In this document: positions 1 through 12,198 of the stretch, piece after piece
Layout: the number at the start of each line of letters is the position of its first letter
How positions within the stretch are numbered: the stretch's first letter is position 1
NCBI GenBank assembly: GCA_027943335.1
Contig: BSBK01001299.1
Location: forward strand, 69,501 to 133,500
Origin: Chamaecyparis obtusa
Lineage: Eukaryota > Streptophyta > Pinopsida > Cupressales > Cupressaceae
DNA length: 64,000 bases
Direction of reading: 5' to 3'
Notes under the pieces: generated by a model
Databases searched by the model: none
What the model was told of the DNA's origin: nothing
What the model saw: only the letters and a program-made list of their open reading frames with translations
Translations under genes and position numbers: made by a program

Positions 1-2560
1 AAAAATTTAAAGACGAGATTGAAATTTCTTCGTTGCGCAAGTCAAGTAAGCGTAAGTGGTGGTTCTCTTGGCCTCTCCATCTTTGTGAGTCATTACGCAC
101 CAAAGGATTGAAATTTCATCCTCGTGTTTGTTGATTGTGATACTATTCCTAATAGCAGTCCAACACGTACTGATTGATCCATCTTATTTCTCCTCGTTCT
201 TCACTCTCACGAGAACAATAAACTTTCATGTTGCTCGTCCTTCCTAACGAAAATTACCAAACCTTCATCTTTACCATTTTTTATTGGAATAAATACACAA
301 TGTGGGCTTACGCCAAGTAAATATTGCATCAAATGAGGTGAATTATTTTTTTTTCCAATAGTAACACATTCTAAGTGTTTGATTATTTAAAAATTTGAGC
401 TTAAATTTGATGCAGTCTGTTCACATCAGTATGGTGGGGCTACTTTGCTTACATGACAATAGAGTGTTTAGTTGGTAATTAATTTTGGGAGAGATTCTTT
501 ATGTTTTTCCTTGCCACATCACAGAGATGTTTACTTTTACAATTCTATATTTTATTTTTGGCTGCGTCGAATTTGATAGTTGTATTGGCCATGTTTCCAC
601 TTTCGAATAGTATAGGAAAGGCTGCAAATTTATTGGACCTTATGAATTGACAAGCTAAATTTTTGTATAACCTTAAATATGATACTTAAATTTACTAATA
701 AACCGCCAAAATATATTGTAGGCAATATATATTTTATTTAATAATATAAATATATGTTGTTTTATAATATATATATTTATGTTCCGATTATTATATATTC
801 ATATTAATTTAGAAAAAATTTAAAAGAGAATATATGAATTTTCTAAACTTGTTGTACTAATTTACAATATTAGTATGCAATATATATGCTTCTATATTAT
901 TTATAATATACTATATTATATTAATTTAGAATTCTTTTAAAATAAAGCATATGAACTTAGAAACTTGCTTAGTTAATTTGAGAGTTTTACATATAGTGTT
1001 AATTTATAATTACATTCTAATTTTGATATTCTTTTTATCACAATTAAAAAATTTCAAGTTATGGCTTATTATTATTGATTTATATTTTTTTCAGATAAAA
1101 CCTTACTCAATAAATTTGCATATATTAACAATTTATACTTATTTTCTAATTTTTACATTCTTTGTATCTATAATTATAATGTTTAATATATGTATTACTA
1201 ATTAAAAAAAAACATTTAAATTTAAAATAATTTATTCAATTAGTCATAATAAAAAATTAACAATCAATTATTTTCTTAAAATGTAAAATGAAAGGCATTA
1301 AAATGACCAAACCGTGATTAAAAAATAAAATCAGATGACATGTAGGAGTGACTGTCAAATTTTAGGCCTGTGGGTGGGTCATAACATTTGATAAACTCAT
1401 GCAAACTATCAGATATTGCATGTCAACTACAAAAACCTCTACAAGTAACAAAAAAATTGTGTATGTATGTTGATGAATTTGATTTATGTTGTCTATTATT
1501 TTTCCATAGCTAAAGTGTAAATGGCTATGTTTCTTGTAAAAACAAAATGTTCGAGGGTTAATTAAAAGAATTCTAAAAATTCATTTTCTGATTTCCATCT
1601 AGGTAGAGTATATATGAAAAATATATAGTCAAATGCTAGATTGGTTTCATTTTCGATGTTACTTTTGTGAAATAGTATCATAAAAATATTTAGATTTCTT
1701 GTAATTTTTAATAAAATTGTTGAAAATATGGGTATTTGGGTGTTTTACAATGGTACCACATTTGTTTTCTAGACAAATATTTGGCAAGGTTATGGACCCG
1801 TTTTAGAAAATTCTTACTTATTAAGATAAAACTAATAATCATGCATAATATTTGAGTATAAAAGTGCTAAGATCAAGTAAGGAACTACCCATGTGAAGTG
1901 TACTCAACATTACTGATGAAGAATCATAGGGTACCCAATGGCAACAAATGATCTTCTATATTTTTGTCGCATGTGTTGTCTCTACCTTCCTTGTTAATCA
2001 AGATTTTGATTTCCATATCTCCTAGCACATATTATTTTTTTATTTCCATTTTATGGAAGAAGGTATTTCTATTATGGACGATGGCGGTTTCCCTTTGGCG
2101 GTGGGGAGAGGCAATTGAATAAAATACAAAATCTGATTTACTTTGTCTAGGATTTAACACGTCTTCATTGCACACTCACTTTATCCAAGTATAAAAAAAT
2201 TCAACTGTTAGAAGGCAATGTCACCGTTGTTTCCTGACATTTACAACTTCCCAAAAGTGCTTTCACTATTTTCTAGCACCGTTTTTCTTTTGCTGGTATA
2301 AGACATGTAAATTCCAACGGGGTTCATTTCCAAAAAAATCCTATCAACTAATAAAAATATCCCTATTGACATTTTTGTCTTTCCAAACACATAATTTGGC
2401 TTATGCTTTTTCTTAAGAGATTTTTTATCCATGAAAGGTTGAAGCCAAATATTATATTACTAGTAATAGAAATAAAATATACATTAAACATCATCACATC
2501 ATATAAGTATAATCAGTTGATAATTCTAAGTGTGTGTATAATATGAAATATTGACAAAAT
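1..2560. other. AT-rich intergenic DNA, no gene seen
   Basis: I see no coding pattern, structured RNA or recognisable element here. Base composition becomes very AT-rich between about 690 and 1260, with runs of TATAT and poly-A/T, and the short open frames there have low-complexity hydrophobic translations. The first 250 bases are less AT-rich and may belong to something continuing to the left, but nothing could be named. Confidence 0.5.
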
Positions 2561-2964
2561 ATCTTAAACCAATTCCATGTCTCTAAAAGAACTCGAGACT
2601 ATCAAAATCTACAACTAAATCCCCTAAGGAGAAACTAGAACAAAAATAGTCAATCATCAACTAAACTACAAATGATTTTCGCTAAGATTAGCTCGTAAAG
2701 TAAACGAATATCCAAAATTTCTTATCTGGGCATAGGGAATCATAATGCCTTAAAGATGGCCTTGCATTGTCAATTATGTTCGTTGGTGGTATCTAGGAGT
2801 TTCTTATGTTTGTTTTTCTCTTTCTACTCTCCTCAAATAGGTTTTTTTCCACAAAATAGCAATCATTGAACTCTAGTCGATGAAATAGAGATATCTTCTA
2901 TAGTTTTGAAACTTTATGTCGATGGTTCCTCCCAATCTTCTCGTAGTCTTCGTTATTAGCATTA

Positions 2965-3265
2965 TCTATAATTTATTTTCCTCATTCATCGCTAAACTTT
3001 CTTGATCTGCATTCTCATTAATTTCCACTTTAAAAGGCACATAACCTTCCTCAATGAGATAATCTCTCTACCACTTGATCCTTGAGGAAACCTTTTTCCC
3101 TAGACACTTTTGGAAAAATGTTATGTTTCTTTCTATGCTTGATTTTCCATCATCAAAATCTCTCTTATTCATCATGGAAAAATCAGTCTCTTTGTGAATT
3201 CGACCTTGGAGGGATGTTTAGAACCATCTCTAGTTTCATAGTCCATAGGATAAGGTAACATTAGG
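2965..3265 (-). pseudogene. Unidentified coding relic, downstream piece
   Basis: On the minus strand this stretch reads as protein-like sequence. It starts with LPYPMDYETRDGSKHPSK, shifts frame once near 3185, and continues with DFDDGKSSIERNITFFQKCL and then DYLIEEGYVPFKVEINENA, ending near 2965. Residue composition is mixed and not low-complexity, which supports a former gene. It is the direct continuation of the minus-strand relic at 12199-12925; the two pieces are separated by LINE A. Removing the LINE and one copy of its 9-bp target duplication joins the two frames without a shift. I do not recognise the family. It could be a host gene, a gag-like protein of a retroelement or another integrated sequence; the evidence does not choose between them. 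Confidence 0.5.
3257..3265. repeat. Left target-site duplication of LINE A
   Basis: The 9-bp sequence AACATTAGG here recurs at 12190-12198, directly after the A-rich tail of LINE A. The length fits L1-type insertion. The interrupted minus-strand reading frame becomes continuous when one copy is removed, which supports the assignment. Confidence 0.6.
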
Positions 3266-3296
3266 GAGAGTTAAGAAGGAAAAATCACGATCAAGA

Positions 3297-5624
3297 ATGG
3301 CGTATCCTCGTATCAAGAATTTGCAGGATGTACACGCAACTTAGGGAGTTGTACACGTGGCGTAGGGTAATGCAGCAGGTTCCAGTGATCTGTCAGCTAG
3401 AGGAGGTGGGCAGCAAGGAGAAACGGCTTCCGATGTGCATCCGTCTACATTCTCGAACAAGGGTTTGGACAAACTTAGGGCCTCCTAGCTCTAGGGTAAA
3501 TGGGGTGATATCCTGTTTGACGCAGCAGACCTAGCCCGTCTCAAATCTTCAGCGCATATCCCACAATGGGTTTTCCAGCACGGGAAATGGAGGGATCACA
3601 CGATCTTCAACATTCCGCCTCCTTCTTCTCTTCGTCACCGCATGTATGGTCCTTCAAGGTTCCCTCAGAAGGCTCCTATGTTCGAAGGCATCCTTGGGTC
3701 TCATCCTCCGCTCACAGCAAATGCTAACAGACTAGTATCTTTTCATGGGAAATCTTTCCCTCGCCCCCCTTTCCATCGGCGTCGTCGTGCCCAAAATCGC
3801 CGTAGAAGACCATTCTCTCCCCAGTCCATTTTTTATATATGCAAGGATTCTCATCCCCCCTTGCCTTCTAGCTCAAACCCCTTTTCTTCTGGTTCGGCTC
3901 CGGTCTTTTCTTCTCTTCCTGGCCTTCCACCTTTTGTCTCTTCACTTAACCGTATCCCACTTGCTCAGCCACCGTTTCTTTCTTTCCCAAATAGCATTCC
4001 CATCTCCCATCGAGTTCCCTTCAATCCAAATCCACATACCCCCAAGCATATCTTGAATCCCCTGTTCCACCAGAAGCAGGACCAGCTCCCTCAGAAGGAG
4101 GATCGACAACACCCGCTAGTGGAGCTGAGGGTAATCTTCCCTTTCGACATGATCAGTCCTTAAGTTGAGTGTTTAAGGTCTTTGACGCTTATTGGTAAGC
4201 TTCAAGCTCATGTTGATTTTGAGGATTTACTTTCTTGGGCTAGTGTTTCTTGGGAGGGCCTTTCGGAACTGTTTTTGTACGAGAAAGATTCTTTATTTTT
4301 TGTGGTGATTTTTTATTTTTTTGAGTGTAAATCGAGTGTCCACAAATTTAAGGAATGGTTTTGCAAAGGCTATGGGGTTTTCACTAGGTCGTGGATCCCT
4401 CGTTTTGATGTCAATCTGGTTTAGTCTGTGTTTATGCCTCATTGGGTTTCTTTTCCGCAATTTTTGTTAGAATACAGAGACCCAGCTAAGGTGGAAATTT
4501 TGGCTAACACCCTAGGAATCTTTGTCAAGCATGATCTTGTCCCTTTTCTTCTGCCTCACCTCCCCATTAGAGTATGCCTCTTATTGAAGTAGTCTGGAAA
4601 GAGTCTTACTAAATTTTCAATCTGCTCCAAATTTGGGGTTTGGAGTCAGTCTATTGAGTACCAGGACCCACCTATTGTTGATCATCTTTCTAATTCCTTG
4701 GGCCATTTCTCATACCAGTGTCAGAACCATGACATGCCCTCTCTTGATATTTGCCAGAAATTTGCTACCAACCTAATGTTTTTCTCCAAAACCCCTTCAG
4801 CGGCTCCCCCCTCCTCGCTGCAGGTTTCCCCTTCAGCCTCTCCTCTCTCTCCTAAATCACATTTATCTCCTTCCAGGCCTACTAGCTTGGTGGATGCCAG
4901 TTCTTCCTTCTTCAGCTCTGCACTCTTGTTCTTTTTTGCTTATATCAATTTTTTTTACATCTTAAAAACTGTTGTTCATCCTCCATCTTTGCTTTAACTC
5001 GATACTGCTGATGCTTCTTCCTTGTTAGTTTCCCCTCGCTCTTTAGTCTTTCCACCACAGTCGTTGTCTCTGTGTTCTAATCTCCCATGCGGTCGTCCAC
5101 TCCGTATGATGGCCCTTCATTCTCTTTTTACATCATGGATTGATCGTCCCTTTCTCTCTCAGAGTCAACTCGCTGATGAGGACTATGCTAACAAGGTTAT
5201 GCAGAATCTAATATTCAACAGCGAACCCTTTTCTCCTGTCACAACTTCTCATACCCCCTTATTCATGGATCAAGAGCTCCAACTCATGTCTAATAACATC
5301 CACATCTTAGTTGCATTAGATCTCATTGTCGAACTAGCAGCTGAAGCATAATTCCAAGATCAGAGCTCGAATTGTATGAGCTCCCCTCTGGACATAGACA
5401 AAGGTTTCAATTACTCCCAGGTATTATCGGTTTCTCAGTCGCCAAGTCCCCAATTATCTCCATCACCTTCAGCCATTGTCAAGACTCCTAGGAAGAGAGG
5501 TAGAAAACCTTTAACTTCTAAAACCAAATATGAAATAGAAGCAGGCATTCAATCCACTCTTCTGGACTCTTTCTCCCCCATCATTAGAACTAGGAGAGCA
5601 TGTCATTCTCTGAGCTCTCAATGA
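3297..5624 (+). pseudogene. LINE A ORF1 (gag-like, nucleic-acid binding), nonsense-riddled
   Basis: ORF1 proteins of plant LINEs bind the element RNA and form the ribonucleoprotein. The first ATG (3297) lies about 30 bases inside the element. One reading frame runs without any frameshift for about 775 codons to 5624, broken only by about nine stops, near 3342, 3363, 3489, 3495, 4161, 4422, 4590, 4995 and 5349. The middle part (about 4190-4740) resembles the DUF4283 region of LINE ORF1 proteins and is followed by a zinc-knuckle-like stretch ending GHFSYQCQNH. Pro/Ser-rich linkers lie on both sides, and a basic stretch KTPRKRGRKPL lies near 5490. The final TGA overlaps the ORF2 start codon in an ATGA arrangement. 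Confidence 0.7.
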
Positions 5625-8600
5625 AGATATTATCTTGGAATGTCAGGGGCATAAATGCTCCTGACAAAAGAAGTAGAATAAAAAAATTATATTGATTCTT
5701 CTCATGTTGACATTATCATCCTCCAAGAGGCCAAGCTAGCCCAAGTCTCATTTGATAAATCCATCTCCAAATGGTCGCTGTGGGAATCCTCCTATGTCCC
5801 TTCTTCTAGGGCTTCTGGAGGTCTTCTAGCTCTTTGGAAGAAAAAGGGTATGCAGGGTACACTGGTGGCTGCTAACTGAAACTGGCAACTTCTCAAATTT
5901 TCTAGCTTTGAGGAAACCTTCCTTCTGTTCAATATCTATGGTCCTTCCTCCCCCCAGGACAAGCTCCATTTGTGGGAATCCCTAGTTGATCAGCTCAGTG
6001 AATTCTAGGACTTTCCCATTATCTTAGGAGGAGATTTTAATGCTATCTCAGACTTAAAAGAAAAGTCTAGAGGGAACCCTACAGCACAAAGGGTTATAGA
6101 TGAGTTTGCCTTATTTATTGAAAATAATGCTTTATGTGATATTCCCCCTACTAATGGAAAATGTTCATGTGGACTAACTGTAGAGTAGGATTCCCCATCT
6201 CATCCAGACTAAATAGATTTCTTGTCTCCTATGATTTCAAACTGTTAAACTTAACTATGTCCTCTGAAATTATAGCCTCCTCCCAGTCCAATCACTTCCC
6301 CATCTCGCTAAATTTTGTTGTTTCAGGAAATCAATCTAAGTGTTCAACCTTCAAATTTGAAAGCATGTGGCTTACTCATCCCCATTTCTTGTCTTTTCTT
6401 AAGCAATGGTGGGTAAGTGCCCCGTTCTGTAAAGGTACCAGGATGTTCCAATTTTCTAAGAAACTAAAATTTGTTAAGTCTAAAATTGTTACTTGGAATA
6501 AAAAGGTTTTTAAAAACATTTTCTATGAAAAAACTAGGATTGAAAAGTAGCTAGCTCAGACTGCTGATCAGATAATTAAATCGGGTCTTAATTCTCTTCT
6601 AGCCGCCAAGCAATTATCCATCCAAAAATATTGGGAACTTCTATGCTCTTGGGAGGAAATTTCCTGGAGACAGAAATCTCGAGAGTTATGGCTAAAAGAG
6701 GGAGATAGAAATACTAAATTCTTCCATGCTTCATCCAAAATTAGGAAAGCATCGTCTGCTATCCTCTCAATTAAGGATGCGGTTTCTAGGGAAATCCTTA
6801 ATATGAACCAGCAAATTAATAAGGAAGGGGTATGTTTTTTTTAAAATTTTCTAGCCCCAGACAGCCCTCAACCTATCAACCAGGAGGCTATTGATGGGTT
6901 GCTGCATTCCATCCCCTCCCTCATATCAAGAAGGGAAAACAATCACTTAATGAGACCCTTTTCACTGGAGGAAATATGTTTTGTCATTTTCTCTATGCCA
7001 CTAGATAAGGCTCTTGGCCCGGATGGCTTTACTATGTTGTTTTACCAACAATGTTGGGATGTGATTAAATTGGATTTGCTAATGGCTATAGAAGAGTCTC
7101 GTAAACAGGCTTATATTCTCAAGAATTTTAATACCACTAATCTAGCCTTGATTTCTAAGACCAAAAATCTTAGTACATCTGCTGATTTTAGACCTATCTA
7201 ACTCTGCAACTCTATATACAAAATTTTCACCAAAGCAATATATCTCAAGTTAAAACCTATCATTCCATCAATTATTTCTCCTCAACAAGGAGGATTTGTT
7301 CCTGGTAGGGAGACTTTGGATGGTGCACTAGTTTCCCTCAAAGTTCTCCACACTATTGAATCTTCTCAAATCCCATCTTTCGTTCAAAGCTTTATATGAT
7401 GAAAGTGTATGACAAAGTTAACTAGACCTTCCTTCTCAAAGTTCTCCTCAAATTTGGATTGTCAAAGGCATGGTGTAATTGGATAAAGCACTATCTTTCT
7501 GGAGCATTTTTCTCAGTATTAGTCAACGGTGTTCCCTCAGGAGTCTTTCATGCCTCCCAAGGAGTTCGGCAGGCTGACCCTTTATCCCCCTTTTAATTTA
7601 TTATTATGGCGGAGGCATTCAGCAAGTCTATACAAGCTCAAAAAGAGTTGCAAATCTGGAAAGGTATCTCAATCCCTAATTCTACCTTATCTATCTCCCA
7701 CAATTTTTTTGCAGATGACACTCTTTTGTTTGGGGAATCGAACATTCAAGAGGCTAAATGCATTAAACAGGTTCTAGAACTTTACACATCAGGGTCGGGT
7801 CAAGTGATTAATCCCCTCAAATCGAAACTTTTTTTGTTTTTCACTTCACAAATTCTTCAAAAGAGAATTTCAAATATTTTTGGTTTCCCCCTTGATACTT
7901 TGCCATCTACTTATCTTGGAATTCCTTTCTTCTTCAGTCAGGTCAAGTCTTCCTATTGGGACTCAGTGATCTCCAGGCTAAAAAATAGAATTGCTGCTTG
8001 GAAGGCAAGATGGTTTTCCCTTTCGGTAGGATCCTGCTCATCAAAACTATGCTAATAACTATACAAAACTATTATATTGATGTCCTTCAAGCTCCAAAGT
8101 CATTTGTTGCAAGTATTGAAAAGATCATTTGGTCCTTCCTCTAGACACCTAACATAACCAATGAGAAGATAGTCTCTTTGGTCTCTTTGGGGAAACTTTC
8201 AGCTAGTAAAGACTCTAGTGGGGCAAGCCTCCATGATATTACTCTCAGAAACAAAGATTTTGGTGGGAATTTAGTTTGGAACATGTATTTTAAACCTCAG
8301 TCATTATGGTGTCAGATTATGCAAGCCAAATATTTAGATTCCTCAAACCCAAATAGAATTTTTACTATTTCTAATCCTCGTTCCGGGTCACAAACTTGGA
8401 ATTTCATGATTTCATCCAGATCTATTCTTACTTCCTTTCTCTCTTGGCAAGTCCATAATGGGTTTAGTGTTTCATTCTGGAAAGATTCATGGAATGGATT
8501 TCCCCTACTTTGCTTTGTGTTATCCCTTGCACAAGCTATGCAAATTGCCACAACTTTGTGGGGGGACTTATAGATTAACTATGTGGATCATATGGATCTT

Positions 8601-9892
8601 ATCACACACCAAGCTATTTGGAAAGACCCAAATACTCTTCCTATAGATTTTCCTGAAGCTCAAGCATTTTCGAATATCCTTGCCTCTCGCTTGATCTATT
8701 TGTCTAATGATAATGACAAACTTATTTGGTGCCCATTCAAAGATGGTGTATATTCTATAAAATCCAGCTTTGCTGCCCTGCAGAATATGAACACTCATCT
8801 TTGTTCCCAATGGGCCTTTTCTTTTTGTTGGGATAAAGAAATTCTACCCAACGCAGGAGTTTTTTCCTAGCTTGCTATGCAAGGCAATGTCCTCACCAGT
8901 GACAGACTCACCAGGCTTCACATAGCAGCTCCTTTTAATTGTGTTCTATGTAATGATCATTTGGAATTCCTAGATCATCTTTTTGTCCATTGTCCTTTTG
9001 CTCAAGAGTGTTGGTCTTTTGTTATGAGTAAATCATCTATTTCATTCCCTCTCCCTAAAATGTTGTGGGATCTCTTCTAGTCCTGGCCGACATTGTATTC
9101 AAATCCGTTACTCTCATGCTTATGGTTCATCATTCCTGCATCGGTAATTTGGGCTATATGGTGGGAAAGGAATAAAAGAATATTCAGAAAGCTCAGTTTT
9201 GACACCCCCTCTATAAATTAAGTAATATTGAACGGTCGGTATCTGAGAAAGTCAATAGTAGGTCTTCTCTTCACTTCAACCCAAATGTGACATTCTCATC
9301 CTGGGATTCTTTAGTAATTTCCAAATGGAAGTTTATTTCTCTCCCTTCTCCTATTTTCCCTCTCATCAGGAAACCCCTAGTTTGTAGATCTGATGTTAAA
9401 TGGATACCTCCCAAGCCTCCTCTCATCAAATTAAATTTTGATGGCTCTTCGAGAGGGAATCCAAGTGAGTCAGGTATTGGATGTTGCTTAAGAAATCAGT
9501 CAAGTAAAGTTATTGCTTTATTAGCAAGCTCTATATGCCCAGGTACAAATAATATGGCTGAAGCTATTGCTTTGTTGGAAGGCCTTAAACTTGTGAAGAA
9601 ATTGTCAATTTCAAACCCCCATATTGAAGGTGACTCTTCGGTCATCGTTAATGCTTGTATTGATAGAAAGTTCTTGAACTGGAAGCTTAAATATATTATC
9701 CTTCAAATCTAGGGACTAATCGATTCTTTTAATGGTTTTGCTATATCCCATACATATCATGAGGGAAATTTTGTAGCAGATTTTTTGGCCAATCTGGGTT
9801 GTGACAAAGTCTCATTGGACCCTTCCAACTCCTTGAGTGCAATTAATAAGTTCCTGATTCTACTTGATATCATCGTGAAGGAAGCTAGCTAG
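5621..9892 (+). pseudogene. LINE A ORF2: endonuclease, reverse transcriptase, RNase H (dead)
   Basis: ORF2 nicks target DNA and copies the element RNA onto it. Visible in order: an apurinic-type endonuclease from 5621 (WNVRGIN, QEAK, NIYGP, GGDFNA; the usual SDH motif reads SNHFPI); reverse transcriptase at about 6960-7800 (GPDGF, QGGFVPGRE, ADPLSP, catalytic FADD); a zinc-binding region at about 8870-9060 with C-x2-C and HLFVHC; and RNase H at about 9410-9830 (NFDGSSRGNP, NMAEA, EGDSS, ADFLANLG). Several frameshifts (for example near 5690 and 6150) and many stops inactivate it. The start is fixed by the ATGAAGATATTATCTTGGAA context, shared in form with LINE B. The last stop is at 9890-9892. 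Confidence 0.75.
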
Positions 9893-9926
9893 GGCAATCT
9901 TATTTTCTAATGGGTGATACAAACTA

Positions 9927-9976
9927 TTTCTCTACTCCAATTAGTGGTGTGGTGGCCACTAATTGGAGTAGAGAAA
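9927..9976. repeat. Perfect 21-bp hairpin just after LINE A ORF2
   Basis: The arms 9927-9947 and 9956-9976 are exact reverse complements (TTTCTCTACTCCAATTAGTGG and its complement) with an 8-base loop. The hairpin begins about 35 bases after the ORF2 stop. Perfect arms inside an otherwise decayed element suggest recent origin, structural constraint or gene conversion. Confidence 0.75.
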
Positions 9977-10123
9977 GTGTCATCTTTTATATGTTACATG
10001 GGCGAGGGCATTGCTATGCTAGTTTGAATTATGTCTCATGCCAAATGTTTTCTTGCCAGTCAATTTTTTGTTGGGCATATTTTATAGCACACTGCACTGT
10101 TTCTACCTATCAGTTGAAAAGGT

Positions 10124-10203
10124 ATGACAAGGTGGCAAAGAGTATTTTCCATCTCATAAGTATACTCAATCATACTATGACATGTCAAGTGCCACCTTGT
10201 CAT
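10124..10203. repeat. Inverted repeat in the LINE A tail, 14-bp arms
   Basis: ATGACAAGGTGGCA at 10124-10137 is exactly complementary to 10190-10203, separated by 52 bases. A partial third copy of the left arm context (AAAGGTATGACAA) occurs near 10273. Function unknown; it may mark another short insertion within the tail. Confidence 0.55.
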
Positions 10204-10517
10204 TTCTTTTCTCAGGTGGTTTAATTTATGATTGGCTATTCTTGGGCATTGGGATATTGTCCCATCAGGAAAAAGGTATGACAACTTGTTAATCATTATT
10301 TGGCATGATAGTTATTAGTTTGATGTGCTTTGGTACTTTGTGCATTTGTTTATGTTTCTACCTCACTTGTGCAGATTTATGCTATTCCTTTGCATTGGTA
10401 ATTGCATCAACCTCCACCTGTGATTATTTTTGGTTGATTTCATATTTTGTGATGTCTCCCTCTGATTATTCTTTATCTCTTACCCTCCTATCATTGTACC
10501 TATTGTCATATCGATAG

Positions 10518-11621
10518 GCAATCGTTGTCCTTCAATATTTTTTCCTAATACCTAGCTTTGATCTCATTCTTTTTATATGGCCTCTATTTGTTATCTGGTT
10601 ACATTCGCACGCTTCTGTGTTTATGAGTTATAGTTGCTGTCATTATTTTCATTTGTTATTAACTTTGAGTAATCTTCATTTGATCTCATATCTTCAATGT
10701 GTGTTGATCTCATTATTTATGATGATGGAGGCTTTTGCAGTTATGTCTATGGGATTTTTAAATAGGCTCATGAGTAATCTCTTCTTCAATAATCTCTTTT
10801 CTTGCATCTTTGTTGGTTTTGGGTTGTCTGTGGTACTTTCTCTACTATCTAAGGTCCCCTATTTGCTCTACGTCTACTTCATAGTCATGTCAGGTCACCC
10901 CAATTTTCTGGTGGGTGCAAGCTCTAATGTGGAATGCTATTCTATATGTGCATCTCTGCACATGGAATATTACCCTTAGAACTATAGGATTCTGCTAGAA
11001 TTGGAAATTTGGGAAGAACCCTTTCTTGGTCCCATTAAGGATGAGATGCTGGCAGTAGTTTTTAATTGTGAATGACCGCACATTCACCGTGGCATCAGGA
11101 GAATTATTGGTCATGAGATTCTTTCTCCTTCCAGCAGAAGGATTATCTTCCCATCTCAACTCCTTTCTGTTTTCTTTTCTAATTTGTTTGATCTTATGCA
11201 GTCTCCAGCATTCTTAGACACCATAGCAAATCGTTATGTGAAACCCATCTTCCTCCATAATCATAAACTTCATACCACTCTGCAAAAATATGATTTTTGG
11301 GGTGGTGCTGCTCTATTGGGTGGTCTTTTTCACCACCATGCTCTGTTGAGAGATCATTTTGTTTTGATGGTTTATGTAAGTATCAAAAGGGCATTGGAAT
11401 GGCAGTCTTTTTTCCCTATTAAAGTTGCGCTCCAACAATTTGGGGGTTTTCTTTCCAAAGAATGCATTAGTGGTATTCATCAAGTGGTCTTTGCGATGCT
11501 GGACCCATTGGAGGTAGATTCTTCTCCCCTGGCGACTCCTGCTCTGCAACCTCACCCTATTTCTGACTTGAATCTTGGGCTGGGGACTAGGGAATCTTCA
11601 CTGGTCTATATGGACATTTGA
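10518..11621 (+). pseudogene. Coding-like stretch in the LINE A tail
   Basis: One frame stays open for about 367 codons from 10518 to the stop at 11619-11621, apart from a TAG at 10977 and a TGA at 11073. The first half is T-rich and its hydrophobic translation could be an artefact of base composition. The second half (from about 11080) has mixed composition, with stretches such as NRYVKPIFLHNHKLHTTL, DFWGGAALLGGLFHHHALLR and FGGFLSKECISGIHQ. I do not recognise it. It lies downstream of RNase H, where LINEs normally have untranslated sequence. It could be a third ORF of this LINE lineage, a captured host fragment or chance. Confidence 0.35.
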
Positions 11622-11832
11622 GCATATTATGTCCCATGGTATTTTGGTTCAAGATTTTGTGTACTTTTCAAGTTTTTCTCGTTGCATCATCAGCTTCTAT
11701 AACATTTTCTTGTCTACAATTATCTGCTACAGTCAATATCGTCCCTCATTCTAGGTTCTATATGAGGCATTTTGTAAACTAGTCATCTATTGGGGATGAG
11801 TCTTTTCTTATTTATGTATAGACCACATGAGA

Positions 11833-12034
11833 TGTAAATATTTGTATTAGCTTTAGTCATCTCTCAGTGGATACTCTATGTTGTAAGGTGGCATTACTGT
11901 TGAGAAGCTTTGGCCCACAGTGTTCCATCAATCTTGTAAATATCTGTGCTAGCTCAATCCAGGTCTCTGCGGATACTTTATCATGTAAGGTGGCATCACT
12001 TTTGAGAAACTTCAGCCCTTAGTGATCCATCAAT
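11833..12034. repeat. Two-unit tandem repeat (about 100 bp) near the LINE A 3' end
   Basis: 11833-11934 and 11935-12034 are diverged direct copies. Both start TGTAAATAT, contain GTAAGGTGGCAT near the middle and end CCATCAAT. Position shortly before the 3' terminus fits the repeats often found in LINE 3' tails. Confidence 0.65.
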
Positions 12035-12189
12035 TTTGGTTTTCATTTTTTGTGATAGGGTCATGAACGGAGTTTTTTTTCCCCTTGTTCTTTTCTCCAG
12101 GAGCTCCTTATATTAGAACCAATTTTTTGTAACAAAGTTGTTAATAATATAATATATTAAGTGGTAATACCACCTTGATTTTTAAAAAA

Positions 12190-12198
12190 AACATTAGG
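12190..12198. repeat. Right target-site duplication of LINE A
   Basis: Second copy of AACATTAGG, following the A-rich end of the element at 12184-12190. The first A overlaps the tail, so the duplication may be 8 or 9 bp. Confidence 0.6.

Larger units (their letters stand above)
3266..12189 (+). mobile_element. LINE A: decayed full-length L1-type non-LTR retrotransposon
   Basis: This 8.9-kb element contains, in order: a short leader, ORF1 (gag-like, 3297-5624), ORF2 (endonuclease, reverse transcriptase, zinc-binding region and RNase H, 5621-9892), an unusually long tail of about 2.3 kb, and a 3' end of the plant LINE type (a TAATATA-rich stretch, then AAGTGGTAATACCACC, then an oligo-A run). 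A 9-bp duplication flanks it. The order EN-RT-RNase H is that of plant L1-clade LINEs. The copy is dead: both ORFs carry stops and ORF2 also carries frameshifts. The tail is longer than usual and holds a perfect hairpin, a coding-like stretch and a two-unit tandem repeat, so it may be composite. Confidence 0.75.
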
